Position numbers and translations under genes: made by a program. DNA of 64,000 nt from Xiphophorus maculatus (taxonomy: Eukaryota; Chordata; Actinopteri; Cyprinodontiformes; Poeciliidae): positions 9,911,698-9,975,697 of the forward strand of contig NC_036443.1 in assembly GCF_002775205.1 (NCBI RefSeq), read 5' to 3'. Shown piece after piece: positions 37,601 to 48,500 of this stretch. The notes beneath the pieces were generated by a model that was not told where the DNA came from, made no database searches, and saw nothing but the letters and a program-made list of their open reading frames with translations. Numbering within the stretch: position 1 is the stretch's first letter; each line of letters opens with the position of its first letter.

Positions 37601-39766
37601 TGATGCTCTATAGCCTGCTTCATGACCCAAACTCTTAGGATTACTAGAACCTAAATGAGTCAGAATCTAAAATTATAGTGTGTTCCTATGTTTAGCCCGG
37701 AGTCGTAAAAAGGATAAACAGGAAAATATGAAGTACTCTCACACACAGCATTACAACACCTGTACGTCATCCTGGGCTGAGTCATGGTGTCAACCTTTGT
37801 TGAGCCGGAGCAGGAAATAATTACAATGGAGGCCAAGCACTGAAAGTACTCAGGCCGGCCGCAGGTACCTTTTCATTTCACTCAGAACAAATGTTAACCC
37901 GCTACAACTCCTCCTATTGTCAGGTAGAAACATCAGGATGAACAACTGTGCTGTTTCTATTATGCATTTCTCCCAAATGCGAGCTTTCCTTTAACAATCA
38001 TCTTGACAATAAAATGTTAATGAGCCAGTGGAATTCAGCATGATGAGAGACAAATAAATCCGTCAGCCAGATATTAGAATCAGTCAGTTTTAGCTGGATA
38101 AATTTTGATCAGTGATGCGCAGCTAGAATGCTGAAAAAATTTATTTTATTTAATTTATTTTATTTATTTATTAAATTTATTTTATCCCAGTTATTTATTT
38201 TAGTGCAGTTTAATTAATGCACTAAAATCTTTTCTTGGTTGCACTAACCAACAGGATGTTATTTAATGCACTAGTTTGTTAAATAAAAATCTGATTCAGA
38301 TTCGATACATTACATCTGAATACTTAAAAAGGGGTAAGATGACCATCTCCAACGTATAACTACATTTCACAATAGAGTAGAAACAGCATGTATCGTCTTG
38401 CAAAGGAAAAATTGAGGTGTAACAGCATGATCATGATCAAATGTGAACCTTGAAGACGATGGTAAAAGTTTTTGGTTTATTAAGTTTTTTGCGCCAAGCC
38501 TCCTGTGGGTTAGCAACAGAAGTGAGCCAGTGGTGAAGACGAACGTCGTCCAGCCAACTCGCGATAAATTTGTACTTACCCATGATAGACGAAAAAAATA
38601 AATAATAATAAAAAAATAACTAGCTAGCTAACAAAGCTATATTAGCTGTTAGCTAAGAAGTTAGCGCTAGCTTCTACCGCCTCGAGAACTCGCAGAACGC
38701 AGCGCAGATGTGCGCGCGCACAAACTCAAACTTAATGTCCCACGAGACAAAAAAAAAAAAAAAAACCGACATATATGAAATTAAATAGTCAAAATGTAAG
38801 ACCTGGAATTCATGTAAAGGCCAGCTCACATTTTCTCCACATTCATGCTTTAATTAAAGATACATGAATTTCAGACTTTTAAAGTTCCTGGTTCACGCAA
38901 GAGTTCTTAAGATAAAACAAATCTATAAACAAACCAATAACAACAGTAATAATACCATAATGCATAAGGCTAACATGAAAGCACATGTGTTTCTGTTGCT
39001 AAAAATCTTTGACGCAAGTGTGACTTAATGTTACACAATATTGCCATCATTATTATTTTTCAATAGTCGGATTTTTGTCCTTGCTTTCCGATACTTTCAA
39101 GGTTACCTATGTCAAAATAAAATGAGAGGGTCTTTATAACAGTGTGCGTAGAAGGTAGAGGTGTTGATCCGGGTGGAAACACGCCCACCTCCCTGACAGC
39201 TCTCGACCTTTGCCCTTAGATTTCGTGTCCTCATGAGCAATCTTTAAGGAACACCTTTGACCATTTTTTCCGGATTTTAAAAAGCCACTCGCTAATTCAC
39301 CGCAAATATCATCACAGGGTTATGTTGAGAGATGAGTCTACATGGATGTTAAGTGGAAAAAAAAATGAACTCAACATAAATAAATAAAAAATACCAGCCT
39401 GTCAGTTAACCAGCTTTCCTGGGTGTCGACCTCAGAAAATAAAGCCAGCCAACATTTACGATGGCGACGTATAAGTTAGCCAATAATGCTAACGTGCTGG
39501 CTAACGTTTGACTTGTGTTGGTTGACCTGATATTTCACCACGAGAAGTCAGATAGTAGACGGAAATGACACCGTTGTCTCACCTCTCTTGTTTTTCGTGC
39601 CGTTTTTCTTTGCGATCTGCAGCTCCTGTTCGATCTTTTTCTCCAAAAATTCCTGTTTCTTCGTTAGCATCTCCTCCGTCTCACGGAGTTTCTGGATCGC
39701 CTCCTGTGCGCTCGGTCCCTTTCCCCCTTTTCCACCTCCTCCAAATATCTTGCCGAACAACGACAT
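34635..39766 (-). CDS. chmp4b: CHMP4B, ESCRT-III core subunit (Snf7 family)
   Basis: Forms the membrane-remodelling filaments of ESCRT-III used in multivesicular body sorting, abscission, nuclear envelope sealing and virus budding. Exons: 39583-39766, 35944-36121, 35657-35771, 35108-35234, 34635-34696; 666 nt, 221 residues (human 224). The Gly/Lys-rich N-terminus (MSLFGKIFGGGGKGGKGPSA) leads into the basic alpha1-alpha2 hairpin. The acidic C-terminal half ends in a short amphipathic helix (MEDLQRWAEAM), the part that binds the ALIX Bro1 domain in this family. The start codon and all borders fit the family. Intron 1 is long (36122-39582) and repeat-bearing. Confidence 0.96.
36122..39582 (-). 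other. chmp4b intron 1
   Basis: 3.46 kb. Holds AT-rich DNA, an 11-bp perfect inverted repeat (38197-38207 with 38218-38228), a transposase relic (38455-38585), and a cluster of GCTAGC/TTAGC words at 38616-38675. No host exon recognised. Confidence 0.6.
38455..38585 (-). mobile_element. hAT-like transposase N-terminus relic
   Basis: From an ATG at about 38585 on the minus strand the translation begins MGKYKFIASWLDD and continues with RLHHWLTSVANPQEAW. This resembles the N-terminal pre-BED/TTF zinc-finger segment of hAT-type transposases in fish, which open with 'MGKCKF..WL'. The frame soon decays. Sequence around 38760-38890 may belong to the same element. Confidence 0.45.
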
Positions 39767-39960
39767 GTCTAGGCTGCTGCAGGTCCCTCGCTGTAAAAAT
39801 GGCTAAATAAAGCAGAGCGTAGGAGAAACCCGGGCTCTGGAAAGGCCACCTCGCTAAAACCTACCCCGACACTTCGCCCAACCTGGAAGGATTGTTGATG
39901 TTTTTCTACTTCCTGGATAAGGCCCGATGACGTCTGTTGCTAGACAACAGTAGTGGGCGT
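39767..39960 (-). promoter_or_regulatory. chmp4b 5' UTR and promoter with CRE-like and X-box-like sites
   Basis: TGACGTCT (39928-39935) is one base off a full CRE. It abuts GTTGCTAGACAAC (39936-39948), an imperfect palindrome resembling an RFX X-box. Both are 160-180 bp upstream of the start codon. Confidence 0.5.
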
Positions 39961-40683
39961 CGCCTCTGGTCTCTCTTGCTCCCTCTGCTGGATAATTATC
40001 GCAACTGCTAAACAGACAAAAAGGTACACACGGTACCTTGAAAACGCATTCACAGTAGAAAAGTGAAATGAAACGTTTATTCACGTTAAACATTTCATGC
40101 GGAGAAGACACAGTGACGCTTCCGTGAAAAAATAAATAAATAAAACATAAAGAGTTTAAATGAAAAGAAAAAAATATCTTTATATAAATATACATCTGCA
40201 AGACAACACAAATTTAAGAAATATAAGCTTAATTGGGATACTATATGACAGATTTAAGCAAAGTACAGCATAATTGTTAAGAGAAAGATACATGGTGTTA
40301 AACAGTTTTGTACATCTATATTGGTTTGAAGGCATGTGAACATCTATTCCTACGTGAATTCATATTCAGACTGTGACTGGACCATTCCAACGCATGAATC
40401 TGGTTTCATCTAAACTGTGTCATTATAACTGTGATTGTTTGTTTAGGATTTCTGTCATTGCTAAAAGGTAAACCACTGCTTCCGTTGTTGGTTTATTTCA
40501 GCTTCTAACAGCTTTTCTTCCAGCATTAGTCGCATCAATGATCGAAGCATGTGAAGAACTTCACTTTTCTTTGTTAAGGTCAGTATTTCTGAATCACTAG
40601 ACAGAAAAATGGCCTCCATGGGAGATTTCCCAAACCCAAACCACTGCTGACCAGAGAACAAAAAGCATAAATATATACAAAAA

Positions 40684-40685
<2 letters not shown>

Positions 40686-40771
<86 letters not shown>
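40686..40771. repeat. (AT)43 microsatellite
   Basis: 86 bp of uninterrupted alternating AT. It is perfectly self-complementary and so can extrude as a cruciform. Confidence 0.98.
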
Positions 40772-40773
<2 letters not shown>

Positions 40774-40929
40774 CCGTTATGATCTCCAAGACCTTAGAGA
40801 AAGTACTCTATGAAAAGCAAAAGGGGAACACTTTGAAAGGTGTGCATTCTGTTATACAAAATTAACATAGCATCTCATTAAAAAAGAACATTATACTGCC
40901 AAGCACAGTAGAGTAGAGTGTCAATCTAG

Positions 40930-41300
40930 GGCTGTCTTTCTGCTTCAGAGGCTGCATGATTTGTTGTGTCGGATGGGACCACAAATTCTGCTCTAGCAGA
41001 ATGCAGAAAATCCTGAATGAGAACATTAGCGCTTCAGTTCAAGCAAACCTGAGTTATGCAACAGAACAGTGATCCAAAAACACTTGCAAGTCTGATTGGC
41101 TGAACTAAAAACACAATGAAGGACTTGGGAGTTCTTCCACAGTGCTGCCAAAAACGTGACAGCAGCTGCACTTCTTAGAATTTCTTTCATTAGGTAATTA
41201 CTTCTGTCACACACAGAGCAGGGTTGGTATGAGTAGCTCCTTTCCCCTTAATTAATTAATAACTTAATATCTGTATTTACTCAGGTTATCAGTTGTTTCA
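40930..41300 (+). mobile_element. Tc1/mariner-like transposon relic
   Basis: Plus-strand wording 'ctctagcagaatgcagaaaatcctgaa' (split here across the transposase block), then 'gtgatccaaaaacac' and 'gattggctgaact', matches the catalytic-core region of teleost Tc1-like transposases, with the outer segment 'tgtatttactcaggttatc' following near 41270. Many codons are broken. A different Tc1 subfamily from that at 61400-62150. Confidence 0.7.
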
Positions 41301-41791
41301 AGATCTGAAACATCTGTTTGAGAGAAAACAATCACAGTTTCTACAAGTGGGCAAATCATTTTAAAGCACTAAAAGTTTACGACCCATTTATGACCCAAGT
41401 TTAAATTTATGACTTCACACACAGACTGGAATCCACAGTCCATTAGGGTAAACACACTCACACAAAAAAGAATCAGCTGGGGATGAGGGGAGTTTATGTA
41501 CTGTAATTTATTATGATGCTACATGATCCATGGTTGCTCTTCAGTTCTTTTCTTGCTTTACTACATGTTTGATTATTTATATATACATACAAAAGAGTAT
41601 CAGATGACTGTGTGATTACACTGCTGTGACTGCACCAATGCAGGAGTGGTCTTAAGCGCAAATACCTTTTATTATCATTTCCTTTAATGTAGTGCGTATT
41701 AACAGGTCAGTCCCCACAGACGGCCACGCCCCAAATATCGCAGCACCTACATCTTTTAAAAATAAAAAATTAAAAGAAAGACACATTTCTC

Positions 41792-41797
41792 TTTATT
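41792..41797 (-). terminator. Candidate distal polyadenylation signal for vapb
   Basis: Minus-strand AATAAA. Use not shown by sequence alone. Confidence 0.3.
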
Positions 41798-43106
41798 CTT
41801 CCTGAAACAGAACTGATTTATAAAGGTGGGTGCATGATGGTCGACATGAAGCAGCGGTTACCACCAACCGGAGCCGGATGGGAAACAGAAACAAGGAGAT
41901 GAAGAAAACAAAACAGTTCAACCGATAAAACCCCAAGACTAAACTGGTCCCTTTTGAAAACACAGGCCGTGCTTGAATTTCCAAACTTAATAAATAACTA
42001 TAAAACAGCAATCGTGATTCAGCCATTTCATGCAGGCTGCAGTATATTTGAAGATCATAAAATAACTTCTATAACAACACAAAAAACAAAGCAAAGGTGG
42101 ACGAAACTGATTTTCTTAACTCTGGATTTCCTAGAAGTGAATCGGCCGAGTCTGCAGGACCTGCTGTGGATTGAAACCGTTTCAGAACTGATTCTAGACA
42201 TCAAAGTAATTTATAGCTTTGCTTTTTTTTTTTTTTTTTTTTAAATAGATCACCGTGCATCTTAAGTTATTCATCACAATCCTTTATTAAGTAATAACTT
42301 TATTAGTGGCCCAAAGATTTAATTCGATTGAGCAGATTTCTTGGTCTGGACAGAGAGTAACATGATTAATAATTGTAATCTTTTTTTTGTTTTTTTTCAG
42401 TGAACATTCCCCATTTTCTGTTACAAACAGGAAACTCTTTGCAGCCCCATCACATTAAAACATCCACACACACACACAGCTTCTACTGGCTCATACATAC
42501 AGTATACATATACTTATATATTTATATATATCATTTTTTTTCACTTCACTCTTTAGAATACAAGATACAAAGTTTGCATTCAGGAAAAAGAACAAAAAGT
42601 CTTTCAATGATTAATTTTGTTCTTCTGTCCTGCCAGATCATTAACAACGAGTGGAAGACACGTGATAACGGAGGTAAAGACACGAAAGTGAGAAACTTTC
42701 AGAATCAATGAAAGACTTTAAACATTCAGCCAGCATGAAGCCACTTCCACACACCGCTGCAAGATGGGGAAGATCCTTTAGGAAGCAGAGATGGACGGAG
42801 AGAAAAGATCAAATGCAGGGAACAAAAAAAATAATAAACCAAAAAGAAAACAATAAAGCCTGGGACAAAAAACGCTGAGCCTTGTGGTTTAACCGGGCCT
42901 GCCTTCCTTTGTTGACCTTCTACATTTAACTCCCTTAGATACAAACTTTATAGTTTGTCACTAATAACGTCGTTCTTTCTAATCATTTGGAGATCATGTA
43001 CGACAACATTCTTCCTCTGCTGGTGACATCACAACAGGCAGAAGTTACCTGGTTGGAGTACATCCCTTTGTGATTTTCATCTAGTTTTTAACAAATTTAC
43101 CCTCGA

Positions 43107-44209
43107 GGGCCCCGTTTCAGAAAGCAGGGTTAAAGAGCCCTGAGCAGAAGGTAGGTACTCTGAATAAACCTACCCAGATCGGTGATACTCTGGGTTTTCG
43201 GTTTCGGAGCAGGAGATATCAACTAGGCAACTCAATTCTGAGTCAAGTTACCCCTGAGTTAAGCGTCGAGCGCGGCCAAACGACGAAGACCTCATCAATG
43301 GAAGGCAAAGAATGCAATTCCCCATGGCAACGGGAGAGAAAAACAATAATGAAAGTCTGTATTTCTCACCAACAGAATTAAAAGTTTTACTGACGGTATA
43401 GAAAGAATATAAAAACTTTTTTTTTTTTTTTTTTAAATGGCAATGCTGTTGCAAAATTGCATTAGTTAGTGGGCAGAGAGTCAATGTGCGAGGTTCAGCA
43501 GAAAATATTCTTGATGTTATTTAAGTCACAAGAGGAGGATAATTTTATTTTTCTTAACAAAATATCAATATCTACTGTACTTTGAACACCTAAAACTACA
43601 TGAATAGAATATGCTTAAAGTGTTTCTACAGTCTACATTTTTGCTTGTAGACTGTAGACTTTTTGCTACATTCTGCAATTCTGTTCTTTGTGTTGTGAGA
43701 ACCCCACCCACCTGGGCTGCACATGGTTTTCAGATAGCGAGCAACTAAGTGTTCAAGTCACAATGATCTACAGTCCGGTAGTGGGAGAGCTCTTGTCTAA
43801 AAAGCTTCTTTATAAAACATCAAATTCATCTTAAACCTTTATTGATGCCAATAGCACAAAAGAGAAAAAAAGCTTATGTTTTATCAAGCGGCCCTGCCAG
43901 GGACTGAACTGCTGTGTCACCTGACAGGTGAAGACACACACCTCTTAAATTAGAAATCTATCTGAGGTGACTTCTGCTATATAACAGTTTAGATGCTATA
44001 GTAACATTTCGGACTGAATCCCGCTGGCACTAATAAGAATAATTAATGCCAATACTGAGCGGGGTTGCTTCAAGAAGTAAGCTGCGGTGGCAAGTTGACT
44101 CGGGACAACACCTATCTGGCTTTCTGAAATCAAAAACCCAGAATATGCTCATAGTTACTCCAGAACTTCATCAAGATTTCCACTTATCCTGCTTTCTGAA
44201 ATGAGGCCC
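43107..44209 (+). mobile_element. PIF/Harbinger-type DNA transposon relic with terminal inverted repeats
   Basis: The left end (43107-43128, GGGCCCCGTTTCAGAAAGCAGG) and the right end (44188-44209) are inverted repeats matching at 19 of 22 bases. Inside, from the ATG near 43322 on the plus strand, MATGEKNNNESLYFSPTELK and a following 'KEYKN' resemble the Myb/SANT-like DNA-binding protein encoded by fish Harbinger elements. A stop interrupts the frame soon after and a T/A run follows. No DDE nuclease was found, so the copy is internally deleted, about 1.1 kb. Confidence 0.7.
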
Positions 44210-45540
44210 AGATGTAGTTACTTGCATTCTACTGCAAAACTTCCAAGATGTTTGGAGACAAACACACACATGTCCACACACACACACAAAGGGATGACTG
44301 GAGCGATCGAGGATTAAAAATACTTTTGAGCCAAATACCTTAAAAACACAACACAAACAAATATGTGGTAAGGATAATGCATTTTGTTAGGAAATTAGAA
44401 CTTAAAAGACAGAATTCAAGTGCAAGCACCGATTTACAGAATTGCTTCATTGTCCACCTCTCCTGCTGAAGTCGCAGTAAAGAGCTGTTGCAAGGAGGTG
44501 TGGAAAACAAACCCAGGCTGAGCTTAACCAGTAAGGATTTTACCACCAGAACTGGAGCCGCCAAATTCATTTAGATTCTTCAAAAGCTGGGAGAAAGTTA
44601 GCTACTGAATCGGATGCAAACATCACGGTGAGTACCGTAGAGATGAATCACCAGGAAGACAGATTATAATCAGCCTGGTTCTACTAGTAAATCCCATTAT
44701 GATTGTTAAAGTGCAGCCTAACACCATAATTTCAATAAACAGCAGAGGGAAGAAAGGGGGGAAAAAATGTAAATTAAATTACAGCCAGTTAAGAGCTTAT
44801 GCGAGTTTACTTGTCTGTAAACTATGTTGGGTTGGCATGTGTTTTCAGATACTGCATGCTCTGCCACAGCATGTCATGATACTAGTCGAGGCATTGATTC
44901 TTTTTACAAATGGCTGACATGCACTGAAGTCAATCGATTGGAAAAATGTGAACAATATAAATAGATCCGTACCAATTAAGCCGCATTAACCGCCACCAAC
45001 CTCTAAAGACGATCGATGGATCGCCATCAACAGGAGCGTCCATCATGGAAACCATGGGAACTCCGTCTGCCCCAGTCTAACCTTCAATTTAGTTTTCTTA
45101 TCTTGTTTGTATTCCTCAGGGAGAACGTTACTATGAGTCTGAATTTACACCTAAAACCTGCTAAATGTTGCCCGATCACCACAGCGTTCACTAAAGCCAG
45201 CGGCTCTAACGTCAACCCTTATTGCCTGGTGTTAGGTCAGTCGCATCGTTAAAAAAAAAACAACAAAAAAAACCCCCATAAATTGTGAAGTCCAGCAGTG
45301 GAAAGTTATACTTTTTTTTTGTTTTTCCTCAGCTGTATTTTTATCATCATTGCACAGCTGTTGTTGAAGGAAGATAAACCTCTGGCTAGTAGCTTAAAAT
45401 GTTAAGAAAAACAAGAAAACAGATCAACATAAACCCAGAAGAGATCCCCGTTGCCGTCATTGGTACGTGCCCTTTAAGACACGCTGTCCGTCCCTTCGTT
45501 CCTGCGTCCGTCCGTCCGTCACTGTGCTCAGTCTGTGTTT

Positions 45541-48500
45541 CTAAAGGACCAGCTTGCCAATGATGGCTCCAATCACAAAGAAGAGCAAGCACAATGCGAG
45601 GACGCGGGTGCTCAAGCCTTCATCCTTCGTCATGGCCGTGCTAGCCACGGTGTTGGATTGAGAAGCAGCAATTGGTGAAATCTTTCTCTTCCGCACACCG
45701 TCGTCCTCCTGAAGCAAAGAAGAAACACACAAGCTTACCTGGAGGCTGCAAAACCCAGAGACTGGAGGGGAAAAAACAAACACCACAAGAAAGGAAGGAG
45801 GACTGAAGAACATACAATAGGAAGAAAGGAACAAAAGTAGGAAAGACACAAGCAAGGAGGCACAGAAAAAAGGAGAGAAGACAGACAATTTGGTAGAAAG
45901 TAAGGAAAATGGAAAGAAGGAAAAAAAAGGAGGATATTAGGGAGATAAGAAAAATAAAGACCCAAGAACAAAGGAAACTGGGTAGAGTGGGAAAAAGGAA
46001 AAACATGAAAGATCCAAGAAAGAAAGGAAGGGCATAAGTAAAAACAGAATAAAGCACAAGGGGAAGAAAGGAGGGAAAGCACAATGGACAAAAGGAAATA
46101 AGGAAAGAAAAGAGGACAAAGAACATTTGAAAAAAAGTCAGGCAAGATGGAAATGAAGAGAGAGAAAGAAAGAAAGAAAAAAAATACAGAATACTGAAGA
46201 AGGGGGGGGGGGCAGAAGAAAATACAATAGGAAGAAAAGAATGAAAAAAATGTAATAATGAAACAAGGAAGGAAAGGAGGACTTGAAGGGAGAAGACCAA
46301 TAATGAAGGACTTAACATTTAGACAATCGAATAGGGATTAAATACCAGCATTCCACCTATACTCTCATTGATATTTATTGTATAAATATGCATTTTCCTC
46401 TCAATTAAACTTGACCAAATATTTACTTTAGCCTTGCTGAGGCTGAGAAATATATTTTCCCTAAAGGGAGAGAGGATGGAATCGGCCTGAAACTGTTGAA
46501 GCCACCGTTTCAGCGCGTCTCACCCGGATCTGTTTGTTTTCTTCTCGTAGCCTCTGCACCTCCATCTGCAGCTGCCTGCACTCCTCCATGATCTTCTTCA
46601 CCTCCCCGTCATCCAGGGAGGCGCTGGATGACTTGGGCAGCGCAGAGTGCTCATTCTTAACAGAGGTAGAGGAAGACACAGGTTTGATGCTTTCACTCTC
46701 ATGCTGCGGAGAGAGAACGGGTGGGGGCGGCCGGGTGGAATGGCGGTGAGGGAGGAAGAAGGGAAAGTGGAATAAGGAAAAAAAGAAAACATGCCGACGC
46801 GGCGGGGAGTGAGATCCAGGCACAAGACGTGTATGAATACAAACATCATGTAATGAATGACTCGGGACACTGGAACAATACTGAAAACATGACAAAAATC
46901 TATTTCACTGACGTGTGACATTTATTGTTGAACTCATTAGAGAAACATCAGTTCCTCTCAGTATAGTGTGAATGACACTTATCTGTGTTTGAAAGAAATG
47001 TATGCAATGGCGAGCAAAAATATCTGAATGTGGAAAAAAACAACAACTAACTCTTACTTACAGTTTTGTCATTTCCTATAGGCATCTCAAACGCACATCT
47101 TAACTTTGAGTCCATCAGCTCCTCAGGTTTGGCCTCCTTCCACTGCAAACACAAACAAAGAGGATTCACTTGTCATTCAGTCAGACTTCTTTGATAGCAG
47201 CTAAACTGTTGTCCTCAACTCTAAATAACATCAACAGAACTACATTTCTGCACATTTTTATTTCAGGTGAATGTACAGACCGAAAGAGACAGAGACACGC
47301 TTAAATCCATCTTTAGGTTCGTGAATCAACTTCCAGCTTAATACTCACAACTCCTTCCATGTCGGTCATGTCTCTGGGAGCCAGAATGGACTGCACCATG
47401 AATTTATGCTTACTCTTCTCGTTGGGGTCGTACTCAAATGGCTGCAGCATGACTGTGGAGCAGAGGAGATGATGAAATACAATCAAAACTGCTCATATTC
47501 TACAGCTTGGAAATATATAGATGCCTTGTAAGGAAAGATTTTGAAATCTACACCACAGTGTAGCCAGACTTTTAAGACTTTTATAATAACAAACCCTAAA
47601 TCTAACAGGAAGAGGACAACTTGAGGACACTGGAAACATGGGCTTAAAAGAAAAAAACAAACACAAATGAAAGCTCTAAACACAATTTTAAAAAAGAACT
47701 AACTTGTACTTTCTATTTTTTAGCCATTTGTAATCATCTTGTTGATATAAAATACTTAGTTTGTGTTAAAGTGGTCTAGCCTTTTATAGAGCTAAAGACT
47801 CTGGAGGAAAGTGCATCTTTATAAAAGGAGGCTAGCAAGAAGGTGTCTACAAAATACATTTAAAATGGTTTCTTTCTTATATTTTACACATAGATACTGT
47901 AACCCTGGTTTAGCCATTAGGTGTAGGAGGCTTTATGTCTGAATAATTCATAGGTTTGAGTTAAGCTGCTTAAAACACACACAAACACTATAAGTTCTAA
48001 AGTGATGAGATGAAGCTGAGAGAAAAAGCAATCACAGTAAACACAGCAACAGCTTTGAAACACATTCCAAACTGTTGCTGAATGTGAAACCATATTTCAG
48101 AAGATCATAAAAAATATTAAAATAAATATGGATCAAGACTTTTATACTTCCTGACGAGCTCTGCCATTTTATGTAAAAAAAGTTCCTGACAAAAAAGGAT
48201 TTATCATTTCAAGACTTCAACGTAAAAGTTGTATTGTGCTAGTGCCTTTTCTTGTACCTTTGCACATTAGGTAGAAATCATATAGATATTTTAGTACTGT
48301 TGCAGGATGAAATGATCAATAAATACAACATTGTGTACTCTCAGTAGACTCAAATGTTTCTTTAGATAGCAAATGTCGCGTTACAAATCAGGTTAAAGCT
48401 CCATTCAGAACATTAAAACTTGTTACTAGTATGAGGCGTTGGCACAATTTTTCCACGTAAATGAAAAATTCAACCAAATATGTTTACAAACCAGAAACAT

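Larger units (their letters stand above)
39961..41791. other. Intergenic DNA between chmp4b and vapb
   Basis: No gene. Holds an (AT)n tract and a Tc1-like relic, listed separately. Remaining sequence is AT-rich without credible open frames. Confidence 0.55.
41792..45540 (-). other. vapb 3' UTR and downstream DNA
   Basis: AATAAAGAG on the minus strand at 41789-41797 is the last good signal before the intergenic (AT)n region. If used, the 3' UTR would be 3.7 kb and would contain the Harbinger-type element. Nearer hexamers (for example around 42280) are equally possible. Confidence 0.35.

Noticed and set aside
45641-46318. 225-codon hydrophobic open frame on the minus strand
   Set aside because: It is the shadow of the polypurine tract running into the last vapb exon; composition is only Phe, Leu, Ser, Pro and Cys and there is no start context.
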